A model generated the notes under the pieces. The model did not search any database, was not told the DNA's origin, and saw nothing but the letters and a program-made list of their open reading frames with translations. From NCBI GenBank assembly GCA_050330855.1, contig JBHJNL010000125.1:1-5814 (forward strand): a DNA stretch of 5,814 bases, read 5' to 3'. Source of the DNA: RCC1774 sp050330855 (lineage in GTDB: Bacteria; Cyanobacteriota; Cyanobacteriia; Thermosynechococcales; Thermosynechococcaceae). Shown here in pieces: positions 5,544-5,814 of this stretch; position 1 is the stretch's first letter; each line of letters opens with the position of its first letter. The position numbers were made by a program, and so were the translations under genes.

Positions 5544-5552
5544 TTTTAGTCT
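5544..5552 (+). repeat. Target-site duplication, right copy (TTTTAGTCT)
   Basis: This is the second copy of the 9-bp direct repeat. Collapsing the two copies restores the K-T-K-T-G-L reading of the interrupted transposase. Confidence 0.88.
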
Positions 5553-5619
5553 TGGCTGTCCCCATCAACTCTTTAACAATTTGCACCGTCTCAAAAATGA
5601 CACCTTCACAAACAGGGTA

Positions 5620-5814
5620 TCAACTTAAGACGGGACAAGTTGTATAGAGGGCTTTCTGGACATTTTGGGTTTTAATGTACGTCGTGCCCTGGGCAAGCTA
5701 CGGTGTACACACAAGTCCTCCCAGAGCGGTTTTCCACCCGATAAAAATGGATTCAAACCGCCTCAGCCCATGAACTAAGGTGGGCATTCCAGGCGGTCTT
5801 TGAGAGCGATAGGC
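5620..5814. other. Right-edge stretch without a recognisable gene
   Basis: I see no intact gene here. The plus strand is open from 5629 to a TAA at 5776-5778 (containing G-F-N-V-R-R-A-L-G-K-L), but it has no good start and no family I recognise. The minus strand probably holds further eroded transposase sequence upstream of the TGA at 5622-5620. A small inverted repeat, CAACTT/AAGTTG, lies at 5621-5642. Confidence 0.4.
5755..5801. repeat. Compound hairpin near the right edge
   Basis: ACCGCCT (5757-5763) pairs with AGGCGGT (5791-5797). Inside it GCCCA (5766-5770) pairs with TGGGC (5781-5785) around a 10-base loop, with flanking AA/TT able to extend the stem past a bulge. It could be an IS end, a small palindromic repeat or a terminator of something beyond the window. 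Confidence 0.4.

Larger units (their letters stand above)
5290..5619 (-). pseudogene. Decayed transposase C-terminus resembling the ISAzo13 family, interrupted by a MITE-like element
   Basis: On the minus strand the frame ending at the TAA (5292-5290) carries T-K-T-G-L-Q-V, V-Y-Q-T-G-R-K-V and L-P-K-W-N-Y-T. This is the pattern I associate with the C-terminus of ISAzo13-type (Rhodopirellula-type) transposases. Removing 5445-5552 (the inserted element plus one 9-bp duplicate) joins it to a further in-frame segment, G-V-I-F-E-T-V-Q-I-V-K-E-L-M-G, giving 73 codons back to a TGA at 5622-5620. The inserted element adds its own in-frame stop (TAG, 5511-5509). No N-terminal part or catalytic residues remain in the window, so the gene is dead. 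A short ORF starting at 5493 is a chimera of element and transposase sequence. The family call is from recalled similarity. Confidence 0.7.

Noticed and set aside
5629..5778. Plus-strand open stretch of about 49 codons
   Set aside because: It has no credible start, ends shortly after its first Met, and has no recognised similarity; it is more likely chance or a fragment.

Overview
The window is cyanobacterial chromosomal DNA. The main evidence is a full-length mfd gene with cyanobacterial-type sequence and six perfect copies of the palindrome GCGATCGC (HIP1), a highly iterated octamer of many cyanobacterial genomes. All six lie inside mfd and none lies in the roughly 2.2 kb around it. The flanks hold accessory genes and mobile DNA and look more A+T-rich, so a core housekeeping gene appears to sit among acquired material. 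I cannot name the species.

Left to right: (1) 1-118 is the end of an insertion sequence running off the left edge. The first codons of an IS5-type transposase lie on the minus strand and the terminal inverted repeat ends at 118. (2) 119-275 is a short control region with a possible extended -10 promoter and two small palindromes. (3) 276-862 is a two-gene type II toxin-antitoxin operon, a ribbon-helix-helix-like antitoxin followed by a ParE/RelE-type toxin with an ATGA overlap. (4) 889-922 is a hairpin between the operon and mfd. (5) 942-4550 is mfd, the transcription-repair coupling factor. It carries an in-frame insert of about 54 codons near its N-terminus, bounded by inverted arrays of a 7-bp repeat. 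(6) 4637-5280 is a small PD-(D/E)xK nuclease-like gene split into two frames exactly at an A7 run. The run is phased as a -1 slippery heptamer, so the gene is either recoded or recently broken. (7) 5290-5619 (minus) is a decayed C-terminal piece of a transposase resembling the ISAzo13 family. It is interrupted by a 99-bp MITE-like element with perfect 18-bp terminal inverted repeats and a perfect 9-bp target duplication. (8) 5620-5814 holds no recognisable gene, only a compound hairpin near the right edge.

Mfd acts with RNA polymerase and the UvrABC excision machinery. The toxin-antitoxin pair and the nuclease-like gene are independent accessory loci. No multi-gene novel defence system is evident. 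The items most worth a second look are the nested MITE, the A7 frame switch inside the nuclease catalytic domain, and the repeat-bounded insert tolerated within Mfd.
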